A stretch of 64,000 bases of DNA from CBDFHV01 sp965247705 (GCA_965247705.1 CBDFHV010000083.1:154604-218603); one strand, 5' to 3'. Shown: positions 53,417-62,717, counted from the stretch's first letter. The notes: generated by a model from the sequence alone, not told the origin. Numbers and translations are program-made.

Positions 53417-54088
53417 ATGAACGCTTACTCTGAGTCCACTCATCTCGGCGACGTCCTCAAATGCGAGGCGCCGAACCTCTATAGCCGCGAGACCGTCACG
53501 GTGCTCGCCGGCGACGGCGCCGAGCGCGCCCTCAAGGTCGGCGCGGCGATCGCCCGGCGGACCCGGTCCACGGTCACGGTGACGGCCGGCGACGGCAATA
53601 CGGGCGACGGTGAAGCCGCGCCGGCCGACCCGCCGCTCGGCGCCTTGGCCGAGGCCGGGGCCTACCGGCTCGCCTGCATCACCGCCGGGGCCGACGGCGG
53701 CACCTTCCAGGTGCTGAGCCCGAAGGGCTACCGGCTCCCCGACCTCACGGTCGGCACGGCCTATGCGGGCGGTCACCTCAACCTCACCGTCGCCGACGGC
53801 GCCGCCGACTTCGCCGCGGGCGATACGTTTACGATCGAGGTATCGGGCGACGGCAAGGTGGTCGGCCTCGATCCAACGGCCGTCGACGGCACGGCCGAGG
53901 CCATCGGCATCGTTGCCTTCGACGTGACCGCGCCGGACGGCGCCGACGCGGAAGTCACGGCGATCCTGCGCGACGCCGTCCTCGCCGACCGGGCGATCGT
54001 CTGGCCCGCCGGTATCACCGAGGCACAGAAGAAAGCCGCCATCGCCGATCTCGAAGCCCGCGGCATCCTCGTCCGCAAGGCCGCCTGA
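53417..54088 (+). CDS. Head decoration protein D-like
   Basis: The 223-residue protein begins AYSESTHLGDVLKCEAPNLY, then SRETVTVLAGDGAERALKVG, the pattern of phage HDPD-type head decoration proteins. A strong ribosome site AAAGGAGGTC precedes the ATG. It would stabilise the capsid. Intact. Confidence 0.85.
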   Translation: MNAYSESTHLGDVLKCEAPNLYSRETVTVLAGDGAERALKVGAAIARRTRSTVTVTAGDGNTGDGEAAPADPPLGALAEAGAYRLACITAGADGGTFQVLSPKGYRLPDLTVGTAYAGGHLNLTVADGAADFAAGDTFTIEVSGDGKVVGLDPTAVDGTAEAIGIVAFDVTAPDGADAEVTAILRDAVLADRAIVWPAGITEAQKKAAIADLEARGILVRKAA

Positions 54089-54163
54089 GCCCCACCCCTC
54101 GACCATCCATCCCCTGAACCCACTTGATCGGCCCGGCTCCGCCGGCGCCGGAGGAGTCCTCCC

Positions 54164-55174
54164 ATGCCCATGAACAACCCCTTCGACACCCCCGCCTTCC
54201 ACGTGACGGCGCTGACCGCGGCCATCAACATCCTGCCCAACAGCTATGGACGGTTGGAGCGCATGATGCTGATGCCGCCCCGGCCGGTGCGCTTCCGCCA
54301 GATCGCCGTCGAGGAGAAGAACGGGGTTCTCAACCTGCTGCCGACCCTCCCCATAGGCTCGCCCGGCACCGTCGGCGAGCGCGGCAAACGCAAGCTCCGC
54401 AGCTTCAACATCCCGCATATCCCGCACGACGACGTGGTGCTGCCCGAGGAAGTCCAGGGTATTCGCGCCTTCGGTTCGGAGAACGAGACCCAGGCGCTCG
54501 CCGACGTCATGGCCGATCACCTGCAGTCGATGCGCAGCAAGCACGCGATCACGCTCGAGCATCTGCGTATGGGGGCCCTCAAGGGGGTGATCCTCGATGC
54601 CGACGGCTCGGCCCTCTACGACCTCTATGCCGAGTTCGGCATCGAGGCCAAGACCGTTGCCTTCGGCCTCGACGATGACGACACCGACGTCAAGGGCCGC
54701 TGCATCTCGGTGCTGCGCCATATCGAGGACAATCTGCGCGGCGAGTTCATGACCCGGGTTCATGCCCTGGTGGCGCCTGAGTTCTTCGATGCGCTGACCT
54801 CCCACGCCAAGGTCGAGAAGGCCTACGAGCGCTGGATGGAAGGCGCGGCGCTCCGCGACGATTTGCGCGCGGGCTTTACCTTCGGCGGCATCACCTTCGA
54901 GGAGTACCGCGGCCAGGCCACGGACCCGGACGGCGTCGTGCGCCGGTTCATCGCCGAGAACGAGGGCCATGCCTTCCCGCTCGGCACGGTCGAGACCTTT
55001 GCGTCCTACTTCGCGCCGGCCGACTTCAACGAGACCGCCAACACCCTGGGCCAACAGCTCTACGCCAAGCAGGAGCCGCGCAAGTTCGAGCGCGGCACCG
55101 ATCTCCACACCCAATCCAACCCGCTGCCCATGTGCCACCGCCCGGGCGTGCTGGTGAAGCTGACGGCCGAGTGA
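54164..55174 (+). CDS. Major capsid protein (lambda gpE type)
   Basis: The 336-residue protein reads FDTPAFHVTALTAAINILPN, FRQIAVEEKNGVLNLL, then HITLEHLRMGALKG-type core (AITLEHLRMGALKGVILDAD), and ends MCHRPGVLVKLTAE. This is the gpE family pattern and length. It builds the head shell. GGAGGAGTCC precedes the ATG; a second ATG is 2 codons later. The gene is intact. Confidence 0.9.
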   Translation: MPMNNPFDTPAFHVTALTAAINILPNSYGRLERMMLMPPRPVRFRQIAVEEKNGVLNLLPTLPIGSPGTVGERGKRKLRSFNIPHIPHDDVVLPEEVQGIRAFGSENETQALADVMADHLQSMRSKHAITLEHLRMGALKGVILDADGSALYDLYAEFGIEAKTVAFGLDDDDTDVKGRCISVLRHIEDNLRGEFMTRVHALVAPEFFDALTSHAKVEKAYERWMEGAALRDDLRAGFTFGGITFEEYRGQATDPDGVVRRFIAENEGHAFPLGTVETFASYFAPADFNETANTLGQQLYAKQEPRKFERGTDLHTQSNPLPMCHRPGVLVKLTAE

Positions 55175-55175
55175 G

Positions 55176-55490
55176 GTGGAAGGTCCCTTCAGGCAAGCCG
55201 TGGACGACTGCTTCCGCCATCTCGGCCGCGAAGCGGTCTATACCCCGGAAGGCGGTGACCCCGTCACTGTCCGCGTAATCGCCAAACGCCCGGACGAGAT
55301 CGTCGGCCTCGGCGAGACCCGCATCCATGCCGGCACCGCGCTGTTCGATGTGCGCGCCTCGGAGATCGCCGAGCCGCGGCCGGGCGACCGACTGAGCGTC
55401 GGTGGTGAGGACTATCTCGTCCAGGGCGAGCCGGTCGGCGATACCGAGCGGCTGGTCTGGACGCTCGAGGCCTGCCCGGCGGGAGCCTGA
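55176..55490 (+). CDS. Head-tail connector (gpFII-like)
   Basis: The 104-residue protein starts at GTG 55176, 2 bp after the capsid stop. It reads RQAVDDCFRHLGREAVYTPE and LSVGGEDYLVQGEPVGDTER, matching the small head-tail joining proteins in this position (gpFII-like). It would link head to tail. Confidence 0.75.
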   Translation: MEGPFRQAVDDCFRHLGREAVYTPEGGDPVTVRVIAKRPDEIVGLGETRIHAGTALFDVRASEIAEPRPGDRLSVGGEDYLVQGEPVGDTERLVWTLEACPAGA

Positions 55491-55495
55491 CCGGC

Positions 55496-56155
55496 ATGAA
55501 GCTCACCGCCACCATGGTTGGCTCGCTGAAAGCGGACATGCAGGCCGAGCTGCGCCGTATCGAGCGCGCGGTGCCGGACGGCGTGAAAGCCGCCGGCGAC
55601 GGGCTCAAGGGGAGCTTGCGCAAGCAAGTCATCGCCGCCGGTCTCGGCGCCCGGCTCTCGCGCACCTGGCGCGGCAGGACCTATGTCAATAAGGGCCACG
55701 ATGCCGCGAGCCTGGTGTGGTCGAAGGCGGCCCAGATCGTCCGTGCCTTCGACGAGGGCGTCGTGATCAAGGGCAAGGGCGGCAACTGGCTCGCCATCCC
55801 GACGCCGGCGGCGCCGAAGCGCGGTGTCGGCGGCAAGCGCATTACGCCCGCCACCTTTCCGACCGACCGCCATGGGCCGCTCAGGATGGTCAAGAGACGC
55901 GGGCGCACCGCGCTGCTGGTGGTCGACGGGGCGCGGGTGAGCGCCCAGACCGGGCGCGTCGGCCGGCGCGCCAAGGGCGGCGGGCGCACCAAATCGGGCA
56001 GCTTCAAACAAGGCATCGCCACGGTCGCGATGTTCGTGCTGGTGCCGCAGGTGAAGCTAAAGAAGCGGCTCAACGTCGCCGGCGCCGCCGAGAGTTGGGC
56101 ACGCAGGTTGCCGAGATTGATCGGCCGGCAGGTGCGGGCAACGGCACGACGGTGA
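55496..56155 (+). CDS. Tail protein, DUF6441/gpZ-like
   Basis: The 219-residue protein reads VGSLKADMQAELRRIERAVP, then VVIKGKGGNWLAIPTPAAPK and TATRR at the end, with a basic C-terminus. The pattern fits DUF6441 minor tail proteins that replace lambda gpZ in this gene order. Position supports a tail-completion role; function is inferred. Confidence 0.75.
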   Translation: MKLTATMVGSLKADMQAELRRIERAVPDGVKAAGDGLKGSLRKQVIAAGLGARLSRTWRGRTYVNKGHDAASLVWSKAAQIVRAFDEGVVIKGKGGNWLAIPTPAAPKRGVGGKRITPATFPTDRHGPLRMVKRRGRTALLVVDGARVSAQTGRVGRRAKGGGRTKSGSFKQGIATVAMFVLVPQVKLKKRLNVAGAAESWARRLPRLIGRQVRATARR

Positions 56156-56159
56156 CGCC

Positions 56160-56594
56160 ATGGCGAGCAAGACCGAACAAATCCTGACCGCGCTCACCGT
56201 CCGGCTGCGCGCGGTGCCGAAGGCCAAGATCGAGCGCAACACCGCCGCGCCCGAGCGCATCCCAAGGGGCGGGCTGATCGTGCTGCGCGACGGCGATCCG
56301 GGCGAGCCGGAGCAGACCCTCGGCGGCATCGGCGGCGTCTATTACAGCCACGCGGTCGAGATCGAGGTCTATGTCGAGGCCGGCGAAGCGGCGGCCAGGG
56401 ACGCGGCCTTCGACGCCCTGGTCCGGAACATCGGCGCGGCGCTCGACGCCGATCCCACCCTCGGCGGCCTCGCCTTCGGCATGACCACCGGCAGGCCGGC
56501 GATCGACACCGAGGCGGTGATCGGCGCGCCCGCCATCAAGACCGGTACCGTCGAGTGCGTGATCGAGTACGAGAGCGAAACCCCGCTCGGCTGA
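56160..56594 (+). CDS. Tail terminator-like protein (gpU position)
   Basis: The 144-residue protein reads ILTALTVRLRAVPKAKIERN and YYSHAVEIEVYVEAGEAAAR, then SETPLG at the end. It is the usual tail terminator position before the tube gene. I did not find a family-specific motif, so order is the main evidence. Confidence 0.65.
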   Translation: MASKTEQILTALTVRLRAVPKAKIERNTAAPERIPRGGLIVLRDGDPGEPEQTLGGIGGVYYSHAVEIEVYVEAGEAAARDAAFDALVRNIGAALDADPTLGGLAFGMTTGRPAIDTEAVIGAPAIKTGTVECVIEYESETPLG

Positions 56595-56630
56595 CCCGCC
56601 GACACCCATCAGACACGAAGGAGACATCTC

Positions 56631-57590
56631 ATGGCCCGAGCCTATGGTTCGAGCGCCACGCTGCTGCTCAAACGCGAGTTTGCCTACGGGCAGGCGGCGG
56701 CCGGCGACTACATCCGCATTCCCTTCAACCGCTGCACGCTGGGCTCCGAGCAGGGCCTGATCGACGACCCGGCGCTGGGCCAGGGGCGCGACCCCTATGC
56801 GCCGCTGCAGGACGCGATCATGGACGAGGGCGAGATCGTCGTGCCCGTCGATCCGCGCTACATCGGCCTCTGGCTGACCGGCCTCCTCGGCACGCCCACG
56901 ACCACCGACGACGGCGCGGATCCGGCGACCTATACCCACGAGTTCGTCTCGGGCAAGGACAGCCTGCCGAGCTACACCGTCGAGGTCGGCCACAAGCAGG
57001 TGCCGGCCTACTTCCGGCACGCCGGCGTCGTGTTCGATTCCATCGCGCTCGAGTTCGCCCGCTCGGGCGCCGCGGCGGCCACCATCCAGTGCGTCGCGCA
57101 GGGAGAGACCCGCTTCGCGGCCAGCCAGGGCGGCACGCCGTCCAAGCTCGACTTCCGCCGCATCAGCCAGTTCCAGGGCTCGATCAGCCGGGGCGGCACG
57201 GCGGTCGCCAATCTCACCGCCGGCTCGCTCACCTATGCCAACAATCTGGAGAAGATCGAGACCATCCGCTCCGACGGTCTCATCGACGGCGCCGATCCCA
57301 CCGTCGCCGCACTCACCGGTTCCATCGAGGTCCGCTTCGCCGACACGACGCTGATCGATCTCGCCTCGAACGGCGCCCCGGTCGATCTGGAGTTCGCCTA
57401 CCGGATCGGCGACGACCTCAAGCTCACCTTCGAGGCCCACGAGGTCTATCTGCCGAAGCCCGCGCTCACGGTCGAGGGGCCGGGCGGGGTCTCGGCCCGC
57501 TTCGACTTCCAGGGTGCGCGCAACGAGACCGAGGGTCGCATGCTGACCGTGACGCTGATCAACGATCTCGACGGGAGCGACTATTCATGA
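56631..57590 (+). CDS. Tail tube protein
   Basis: The 319-residue protein reads RAYGSSATLLLKREFAYGQA, then YIRIPFNRCTLGSEQGLIDD, and in the middle a tube-like IgG/beta-sandwich part. It precedes the tail chaperones as lambda gpV does. A ribosome site GAAGGAGA is upstream. The gene is intact. Confidence 0.8.
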   Translation: MARAYGSSATLLLKREFAYGQAAAGDYIRIPFNRCTLGSEQGLIDDPALGQGRDPYAPLQDAIMDEGEIVVPVDPRYIGLWLTGLLGTPTTTDDGADPATYTHEFVSGKDSLPSYTVEVGHKQVPAYFRHAGVVFDSIALEFARSGAAAATIQCVAQGETRFAASQGGTPSKLDFRRISQFQGSISRGGTAVANLTAGSLTYANNLEKIETIRSDGLIDGADPTVAALTGSIEVRFADTTLIDLASNGAPVDLEFAYRIGDDLKLTFEAHEVYLPKPALTVEGPGGVSARFDFQGARNETEGRMLTVTLINDLDGSDYS

Positions 57591-57600
57591 GGACCTGGGC

Positions 57601-58110
57601 ATGATCTCACTCGAACGAAAGACCGAGCCTTACGAGCTGACGCTACCCTACGGCGTCAGCGTCACGGTGACGCCGCTCACCACCGCCGCCATGGCGGCGG
57701 CCCAGGCCGACGCACGAAAGCGTCTCGAGAGCCTGGAGGTGCAGGCGAGGGAACGGAAGGAGTCGGGGCTCGCCCTCGACGGGCTGCCCGATCTCTCGGA
57801 CGACGGCGCCCGCGAGGGCCAGTACCAGGCGCTGCTGATCCACAGCCTCGCGGCCCGCCACATTACCGTCTGGTCGGGCATCGAGGACGACCCTCCGGTG
57901 ACGCGCGAGAACGTCGCCGCGCTGATGGACCTCTACCCGGTGGGCGAGCAGTTCATCCAGGAGTTCACGCTGCGCCAGGTGCTGCTGACGGCAGCAAAAA
58001 ACGTATCCGGGCCCTCTGCCGATGGCATCTCCAGTCAGGCGGCGGGCCCGGATACTGCGAAGCCTGCGAGGCGGAAGACCAAGACTGCGCAAAGGGCGGC
58101 GTCGGCCTGA
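57601..58110 (+). CDS. Tail assembly chaperone G
   Basis: The 169-residue protein reads ISLERKTEPYELTLPYGVSV, then YPVGEQFIQEFTLRQVLLTA. It is the shorter of two products: at GCA-AAA-AAC the ribosome can slip to the -1 frame. It protects the tape measure during tail assembly. The last 30 residues after NVSGPSAD are low-complexity. Confidence 0.85.
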   Translation: MISLERKTEPYELTLPYGVSVTVTPLTTAAMAAAQADARKRLESLEVQARERKESGLALDGLPDLSDDGAREGQYQALLIHSLAARHITVWSGIEDDPPVTRENVAALMDLYPVGEQFIQEFTLRQVLLTAAKNVSGPSADGISSQAAGPDTAKPARRKTKTAQRAASA

Positions 58111-58358
58111 ACGGCGGGCCCTGTCCCTATCGCGAACACGCAGCCATTACCCTCGAGGAGCACCAGGCCTGGGAGGTGTTCACCGCCTCCCTCGGGCAGG
58201 TCCGTATCGCGCCCTCGAGCCGGGTGCTGGGCATCGACATGACCGCGGCGCTCGGAATCGCCCGGGCGCGCGGGTTCGACGAAGACGTGATCTCCGAGCT
58301 GCTGCGGGCGGCCGAGGCCGGGCTGATCGAGGCAATGAACGAGAAGGATGGCGATTGA
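57601..58358 (+). CDS. GT fusion made by -1 frameshift
   Basis: At 58002 the frame becomes CGT ATC CGG... and reads RALCRWHLQSGGGPGYCEAC, then EEHQAWEVFTASLGQVRIAP and ELLRAAEAGLIEAMNEKDGD, stopping at 58356-58358. The T part has no start of its own that the ribosome would use well. Cysteines CEACEAEDQDC make it look like a small metal-binding part of T. This is the known lambda G-GT arrangement. Confidence 0.85.
57996..58055 (+). promoter_or_regulatory. Programmed -1 frameshift signal: slippery heptamer plus stem
   Basis: The heptamer A AAA AAC lies at 57996-58002, in the G frame GCA AAA AAC. Directly after it GTATCCGGGCCC (58003-58014) pairs perfectly with GGGCCCGGATAC (58044-58055), a 12-bp stem with a 29-nt loop. 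The spacer is zero, shorter than usual, so the lower pairs may have to melt. Both features favour slippage. Confidence 0.85.
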
Positions 58359-61102
58359 TGGCCAAAGCCAAACACACCTATGCGGTACGGCTCGCCGTCG
58401 AGGGCGGCAACCGGGTCAAGGCCGACCTCACTTCGGTGGGCGCGAGCGGCGAGCGCTCGATCAAGAAGATCGACCGCGCGTCCGACCGGGCCTCGCGCGG
58501 GCTCGGCACTCTGGGCGACCGGGCTTCTAGCCTGCGGCGTAACATGCGCCTGTTGGGCGGTGTCGTCGCCGGCGTCGCCGCCGGCGGCGGTCTTGCCCTG
58601 CTAGTCAAACGATCGATCGACGCGGCGGACTCGATTGCCAAGACCGCCGATGCCATCGGCATCTCGACCGACGCCCTGCAGGAGCTCCGCTTCGCGGCGG
58701 ACCTGTCCGGCGTCTCGGTCGAGAGCCTGGACAAGGCCCTGAAGTTCGCCACCAAAGCGATCGGCGAACTGCGCACGCGCACGTCGTCGGAATTGACCAC
58801 CGCGTTGAAGAATTTCGACGCGCAGCTCTTGCGTAACATCGAGAGCGCGGGTTCGGTCGAGGAAGCGATCAATCTCGTCTTCCGGCGCATGGGCGAGATG
58901 GAGGACGCAACCCAGAAGGCGGCGCTTGCCAAGTCCGTGTTCGGGCGCGCCGGGATCGATTTGGTCAACATCGTGCGCGGCGAGGCGGGTGCACTCGAGG
59001 AGATGCGCCAGCATGCCCGCGACCTCGGCATCGTGCTCGACGAAGAGCTGCTGCGCAATGCGGAGAAGACCAAGGACCAGCTGACGGTGCTCGGCACGGT
59101 GCTCAGCGCCAATCTCAACAAGGCCATTTTGGAGCACGCCGACGCCATCGGCGACCTTGCCGAGCAGTTCACGGAGGCCTTGCCGACCCTGATCGGTTGG
59201 GTGAGCAGCTTCGGCCAGTGGATCGGTTTGATCGAGCAGACCAAGACCGAGCGGCTGGCCGAAATCCGTGAGGAGATCGCCGAGATTGACGAGGCCATGC
59301 AAAACTGGTTCAGGCGGGCGCTGGAGTGGTCTGCCATCGACGCTATGCTCGGCAACGAACAAAACGGCCCGCTCAAGCGCAAGCGTGCGGCACTGGTCGC
59401 TGAGTTGGCCGATCTTGAGCGTCAGATAGCTGAAGCGGCTCAGACGCCGCTCGTCGTTACGCCAGCGGCCACGCCGGCCGGCAGCCCGACCGCCGCGACC
59501 CTGGACGACCCCGTTATGACGGCGGAGCAACAGGCGCGGCGTCTGGTGCAGATCGAAAAGAGCCTCAACCAGCAACTGTTCCAGTTGCGCTATCAGGGCG
59601 CCGAACGTATCCGGGCCGAACACCTGAAGCTCGTTACCGAACTCCAGCACCTGATCAAACCGGATGGCTCCAATCTCGATGAGGTCGAGCGCCTCCTCAT
59701 CGGCGCTGCCGCGGTCCGCGACGACAAGCTCGTCGCGCTTGCCCGGCGCGAGCAGGAAACGGCCGACAGGCGTACCCGCGCCAACCAGCGCATCCTCGAA
59801 GGGCTCAGGGCCGAACAGGAGGCGCTGGCGATGACCGACCGGCAGCGCTTCGTTTCCCAGGCGCTGCGGCGGCTCTCGGCCGAGGCGACCGAGGAGCAGC
59901 GCCGCCAGGTCGAGGCGCTCGCCGGCGCTCTGTTCGACGAGCGCCAGGCCGAGGAGGCGCGCGACCGGGCCGGCGCCACCGTCGCGGAGCTGGAGGCGGA
60001 ACGGGCCGCGCTCGGCCAGACCGACCGCCAGCGCTTCATCTCACAGGCGTTGCGCCAGCTCTCTGCCGAGGCAACGGAGGCCCAGCGCCAAGAGGTGCGC
60101 ACGCTTGCCGGCGCGCTCCATGACGAGCAACGCGCGATCGAAGCCCGCAACGAGGCCGAACGCGAGGCCAACCGGCTGCGCGCCGAGGGCGAAGCGCTGA
60201 CCGAACGATTGCGCACGGCGCAGGAAGCCTATGCCGACGAGATCGAACGGCTCCGGGAGCTGCTCGATGCCGGCGCCATCGACCAGGAGACCTTCGGTCG
60301 GGCGTCCGAGGAGGCCGACGACCGCATGCTGCGCTCGAGCCGCGAATGGTCCGACGGGGTGCGGCGCGCCATCCGCGATTATCTCGACGAGGCCACCGAT
60401 GCGGCCAAGACATTCGAGCAGGCGACCACGCGGGCCCTGAAGGCGAGCGAGGACGCCTTCGTCGAATGGGCGATGACGGGCAAGTTCTCGGCCAAGGACC
60501 TGTTCAACACCATCGCCGAGGAGGCGCTCCGGGCCGCCTACCGCATGGCGGTGGTGGCGCCGCTCAACAACATCCTCGGGAGCATCTTCGGCGCCATCGG
60601 CGGCAGCATCTTCGGTGGGACCGGTGTCGCCACCACGTCCGCCGGCACGCCGATGATCGGCGACTTCCCGGTGCCCTCGGGACCCACGGCGTTCGCCCAT
60701 GGCGGCGGCGTGATCGGCCGCGACGCCTTCCCGGCCCGCATGGTCGACCCTGCCGTGTTCGATCGCGCGGCCCGCTACCACCGCGGCGGCATCGTTGGCG
60801 GCGAGAGGCCGATCGTGGCCCGTAGCGGCGAAGGGGTATTCACGCCCGGACAGATGCAAGCGTTGGCGCCGATCTCGAATGTGAAGCCCGTGGTCCATGT
60901 CGCGGTCAACGTCCGCAACACCGCGCCCGGCGCCCGGGCCTCGGCCGATGTGCGGCGCGAGCCGGGCGGCGATCTCACCCTCGACATCATGATCGAGCGG
61001 ATCGAAGGCGGCATGGCGCGCCATATTGGCCGCGGTGAGGGCCTCGCGCCGACCCTCGAGCGCCGCTACGGGCTCAATCCGGCGGCCGGGAGCCTGCGAT
61101 GA
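58358..61102 (+). CDS. Tail tape measure protein
   Basis: The 914-residue protein has a lambda-type N-terminal part (AKAKHTYAVRLAVEGGNRVK), a hydrophobic stretch LLGGVVAGVAAGGGLALLVK (about 70), long coiled helices, two tandem blocks around TDRQRFVSQALRRLSAEATE and TDRQRFISQALRQLSAEATE, and a C-terminal domain (FVEWAMTGKFSAKDLFNTIA, MVDPAVFDRAARYHRGGIVG). Tail length should follow its length. The ATG overlaps the GT stop. Confidence 0.9.
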   Translation: MAKAKHTYAVRLAVEGGNRVKADLTSVGASGERSIKKIDRASDRASRGLGTLGDRASSLRRNMRLLGGVVAGVAAGGGLALLVKRSIDAADSIAKTADAIGISTDALQELRFAADLSGVSVESLDKALKFATKAIGELRTRTSSELTTALKNFDAQLLRNIESAGSVEEAINLVFRRMGEMEDATQKAALAKSVFGRAGIDLVNIVRGEAGALEEMRQHARDLGIVLDEELLRNAEKTKDQLTVLGTVLSANLNKAILEHADAIGDLAEQFTEALPTLIGWVSSFGQWIGLIEQTKTERLAEIREEIAEIDEAMQNWFRRALEWSAIDAMLGNEQNGPLKRKRAALVAELADLERQIAEAAQTPLVVTPAATPAGSPTAATLDDPVMTAEQQARRLVQIEKSLNQQLFQLRYQGAERIRAEHLKLVTELQHLIKPDGSNLDEVERLLIGAAAVRDDKLVALARREQETADRRTRANQRILEGLRAEQEALAMTDRQRFVSQALRRLSAEATEEQRRQVEALAGALFDERQAEEARDRAGATVAELEAERAALGQTDRQRFISQALRQLSAEATEAQRQEVRTLAGALHDEQRAIEARNEAEREANRLRAEGEALTERLRTAQEAYADEIERLRELLDAGAIDQETFGRASEEADDRMLRSSREWSDGVRRAIRDYLDEATDAAKTFEQATTRALKASEDAFVEWAMTGKFSAKDLFNTIAEEALRAAYRMAVVAPLNNILGSIFGAIGGSIFGGTGVATTSAGTPMIGDFPVPSGPTAFAHGGGVIGRDAFPARMVDPAVFDRAARYHRGGIVGGERPIVARSGEGVFTPGQMQALAPISNVKPVVHVAVNVRNTAPGARASADVRREPGGDLTLDIMIERIEGGMARHIGRGEGLAPTLERRYGLNPAAGSLR

Positions 61103-61114
61103 TTCCCGCGCCAC

Positions 61115-61396
61115 TCACAGACCGAGCGTGCTGTGGGAGCCGAGGCGCACCAGATCGAGGTGCCCGGCATTGGGCTTGCGGTAGATCAGCACCAGGTCGG
61201 GCCGGAGATGGCAGTCCCGGAAATCCTTCCATGACCCGGTCAGGGCATGGTCGTGACAGCGCCGGGGAAGCGCCCGGTCGGCCGCAAGATCGACGACCAC
61301 GGCCCCGAGGGTCTCGTCCAGCGTTCCGGCGAACCGGCCCTTCTTCTCGCGTTTGTAATCTCGCTTGAAGGCGGCGGTGCGCCTAATCGTCCGCAT
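61115..61396 (-). CDS. YafQ/RelE-family toxin
   Basis: The 93-residue protein reads MRTIRRTAAFKRDYKREKKG, then DHALTGSWKDFRDCHLRPDL and VLIYRKPNAGHL, the YafQ family pattern; late residues (DLVLIYR, LVRLGSH) belong to the active region. It would cut mRNA on the ribosome unless held by the antitoxin. Its start overlaps the antitoxin end by 14 bp. It lies backwards inside the tail operon. Confidence 0.9.
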   Translation of the reverse strand: MRTIRRTAAFKRDYKREKKGRFAGTLDETLGAVVVDLAADRALPRRCHDHALTGSWKDFRDCHLRPDLVLIYRKPNAGHLDLVRLGSHSTLGL

Positions 61397-61640
61397 TCAG
61401 ATCGGCCATCAGCCCGTCGACGCCGCCGACCTCGACCAGATCGCCGCGCCGGGCCGCCTTCATGGCTTCGATCGTCTCCTCGTTGGGAACCAGGGGATCG
61501 AAGGGCAACCGCTTCTCGGCCGCGATCCGCACCATCATCAGGCGGAACGCATCGGACACGGTGAGGCCGATCGAGCCCAGCACGGCCGTGGCCTCGTCCT
61601 TGATCTTCTCATCGATGCGGGCGCGAACGACGGTGCTCAT
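61383..61640 (-). CDS. RelB/DinJ-family antitoxin
   Basis: The 85-residue protein reads STVVRARIDEKIKDEATAVL, then SIGLTVSDAFRLMMVRIAAE and ending LMADLNADD. The N-terminal part is a ribbon-helix-helix DNA-binding domain and the tail wraps the toxin. The start is the ATG at 61638-61640; the operator just upstream fits autoregulation. Confidence 0.9.
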   Translation of the reverse strand: MSTVVRARIDEKIKDEATAVLGSIGLTVSDAFRLMMVRIAAEKRLPFDPLVPNEETIEAMKAARRGDLVEVGGVDGLMADLNADD

Positions 61641-61649
61641 GACAATCCT

Positions 61650-61682
61650 CCATACATGGGCCACATCGTAGCCCATGTATGG
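61650..61682. promoter_or_regulatory. Perfect palindromic operator of the toxin-antitoxin pair
   Basis: CCATACATGGGC (61650-61661) and GCCCATGTATGG (61671-61682) are perfect 12-bp arms around a 9-bp centre, 10 bp before the antitoxin start. Such palindromes are bound by RelB/DinJ-type antitoxins and their complexes to repress the operon. Confidence 0.85.
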
Positions 61683-61711
61683 AGCCGCGTCCACGCTTTG
61701 AAGGGTGTCCT

Positions 61712-62191
61712 ATGTCGAACCGCTGGCCCGACCGCCTGCCGCTGCCGACGCTGGAGGGCTACGGCGTTCAGCCCGGCGAGGCGGTCCTGCGCACCGAGAT
61801 GGAGGCGGGCCCGGCCCGCCAGCGCCGGCGCTTCACCGACGTGCCGAGCCGCATCGCCGTGCGCTGGGTGCTGCGGCCCGATCAGTTCGCCCTGTTCGAG
61901 GCCTGGTACCGCTGGGTCGCGGCCGAGGGCGGCGCCTGGTTCGAAATGGACCTGCTGGGCGGTCTCGGCCTGTTGCCGCAGGAAGCCCGCTTCACCCGCC
62001 AGTTCGACGCGAGGCCCTGGCGCGGACGCCTCTGGGAGGTAACCAGCGAGCTCGAAATCCGCGCCCGGCCGACGCTGAGCGAAGGCGCCATGGCCCTGCT
62101 GCTCACCGAGGATATGCCGGCTCTCAACGCGAGCATCGATGCGCTGCACGGCTTCGTCCACGAGACCCTGCCCGGACCCCACGCCTGGTAG
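61712..62191 (+). CDS. Tail protein after the tape measure
   Basis: The 159-residue protein reads WPDRLPLPTLEGYGVQPGEA, then RRRFTDVPSRIAVRWVLRPD. It fits a small minor-tail protein between tape measure and fibre genes (DUF-type, name uncertain). The ATG follows AAGGGTGTC. The gene is intact. Confidence 0.75.
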   Translation: MSNRWPDRLPLPTLEGYGVQPGEAVLRTEMEAGPARQRRRFTDVPSRIAVRWVLRPDQFALFEAWYRWVAAEGGAWFEMDLLGGLGLLPQEARFTRQFDARPWRGRLWEVTSELEIRARPTLSEGAMALLLTEDMPALNASIDALHGFVHETLPGPHAW

Positions 62192-62279
62192 CGCCGCAAC
62201 CGGCGCCGATCCGGGCGCAACACATGCCAAGTCCCACGCAACGATTGCCGGCCGGCGTGCAACACACTGGAGTCCACTC

Positions 62280-62717
62280 ATGAACATCGAGACCCAGCTG
62301 CGCGCGGCGGTCTCGCGCGCGGACGCCGACAGCCGTCTGCTGCACGAGATCGTCCACGGCGATGCCGCCGCCACCGTCGCCACCGAGGGCGGCCCGGTCA
62401 AGACCGTCGCCAAGGCGGTTCAGGACGTCGAGGCCGGCGTCGCCGCCGCCGCGGGCACCGTGACCGCGGGAGTCGCGGACGCGGAAGCCGCCCGGGACGA
62501 GGCCGTCGAGGCCCGGGATGCCGCCCAGGCCGCCGTCGGCGGCGTGCTGGTCTCCGCCGCCGACACCACGGCCGACAAGCTCTCGGTCAAGCTCCGGCCG
62601 GGTTACGGCCTCGAGACCGCGATCGAGGAAGCCGGCGGCGACGAGCGCCTCCGCTTCGCCGTCACCCCGCAACTGAATGCCGGCGCGCTGCTGGCGCTCG
62701 CCCGCGACTTCATCTGA
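62280..62717 (+). CDS. Hypothetical tail-region protein, 145 residues
   Basis: Reads NIETQLRAAVSRADADSRLL, then a helix rich in Ala/Glu/Val (coiled coil, about residues 40-85) and a C-terminal VSAADTTADKLSVKLRPGYG, which resembles phage fibre or neck segments in short pieces. Family not known. Confidence 0.6.
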   Translation: MNIETQLRAAVSRADADSRLLHEIVHGDAAATVATEGGPVKTVAKAVQDVEAGVAAAAGTVTAGVADAEAARDEAVEARDAAQAAVGGVLVSAADTTADKLSVKLRPGYGLETAIEEAGGDERLRFAVTPQLNAGALLALARDFI

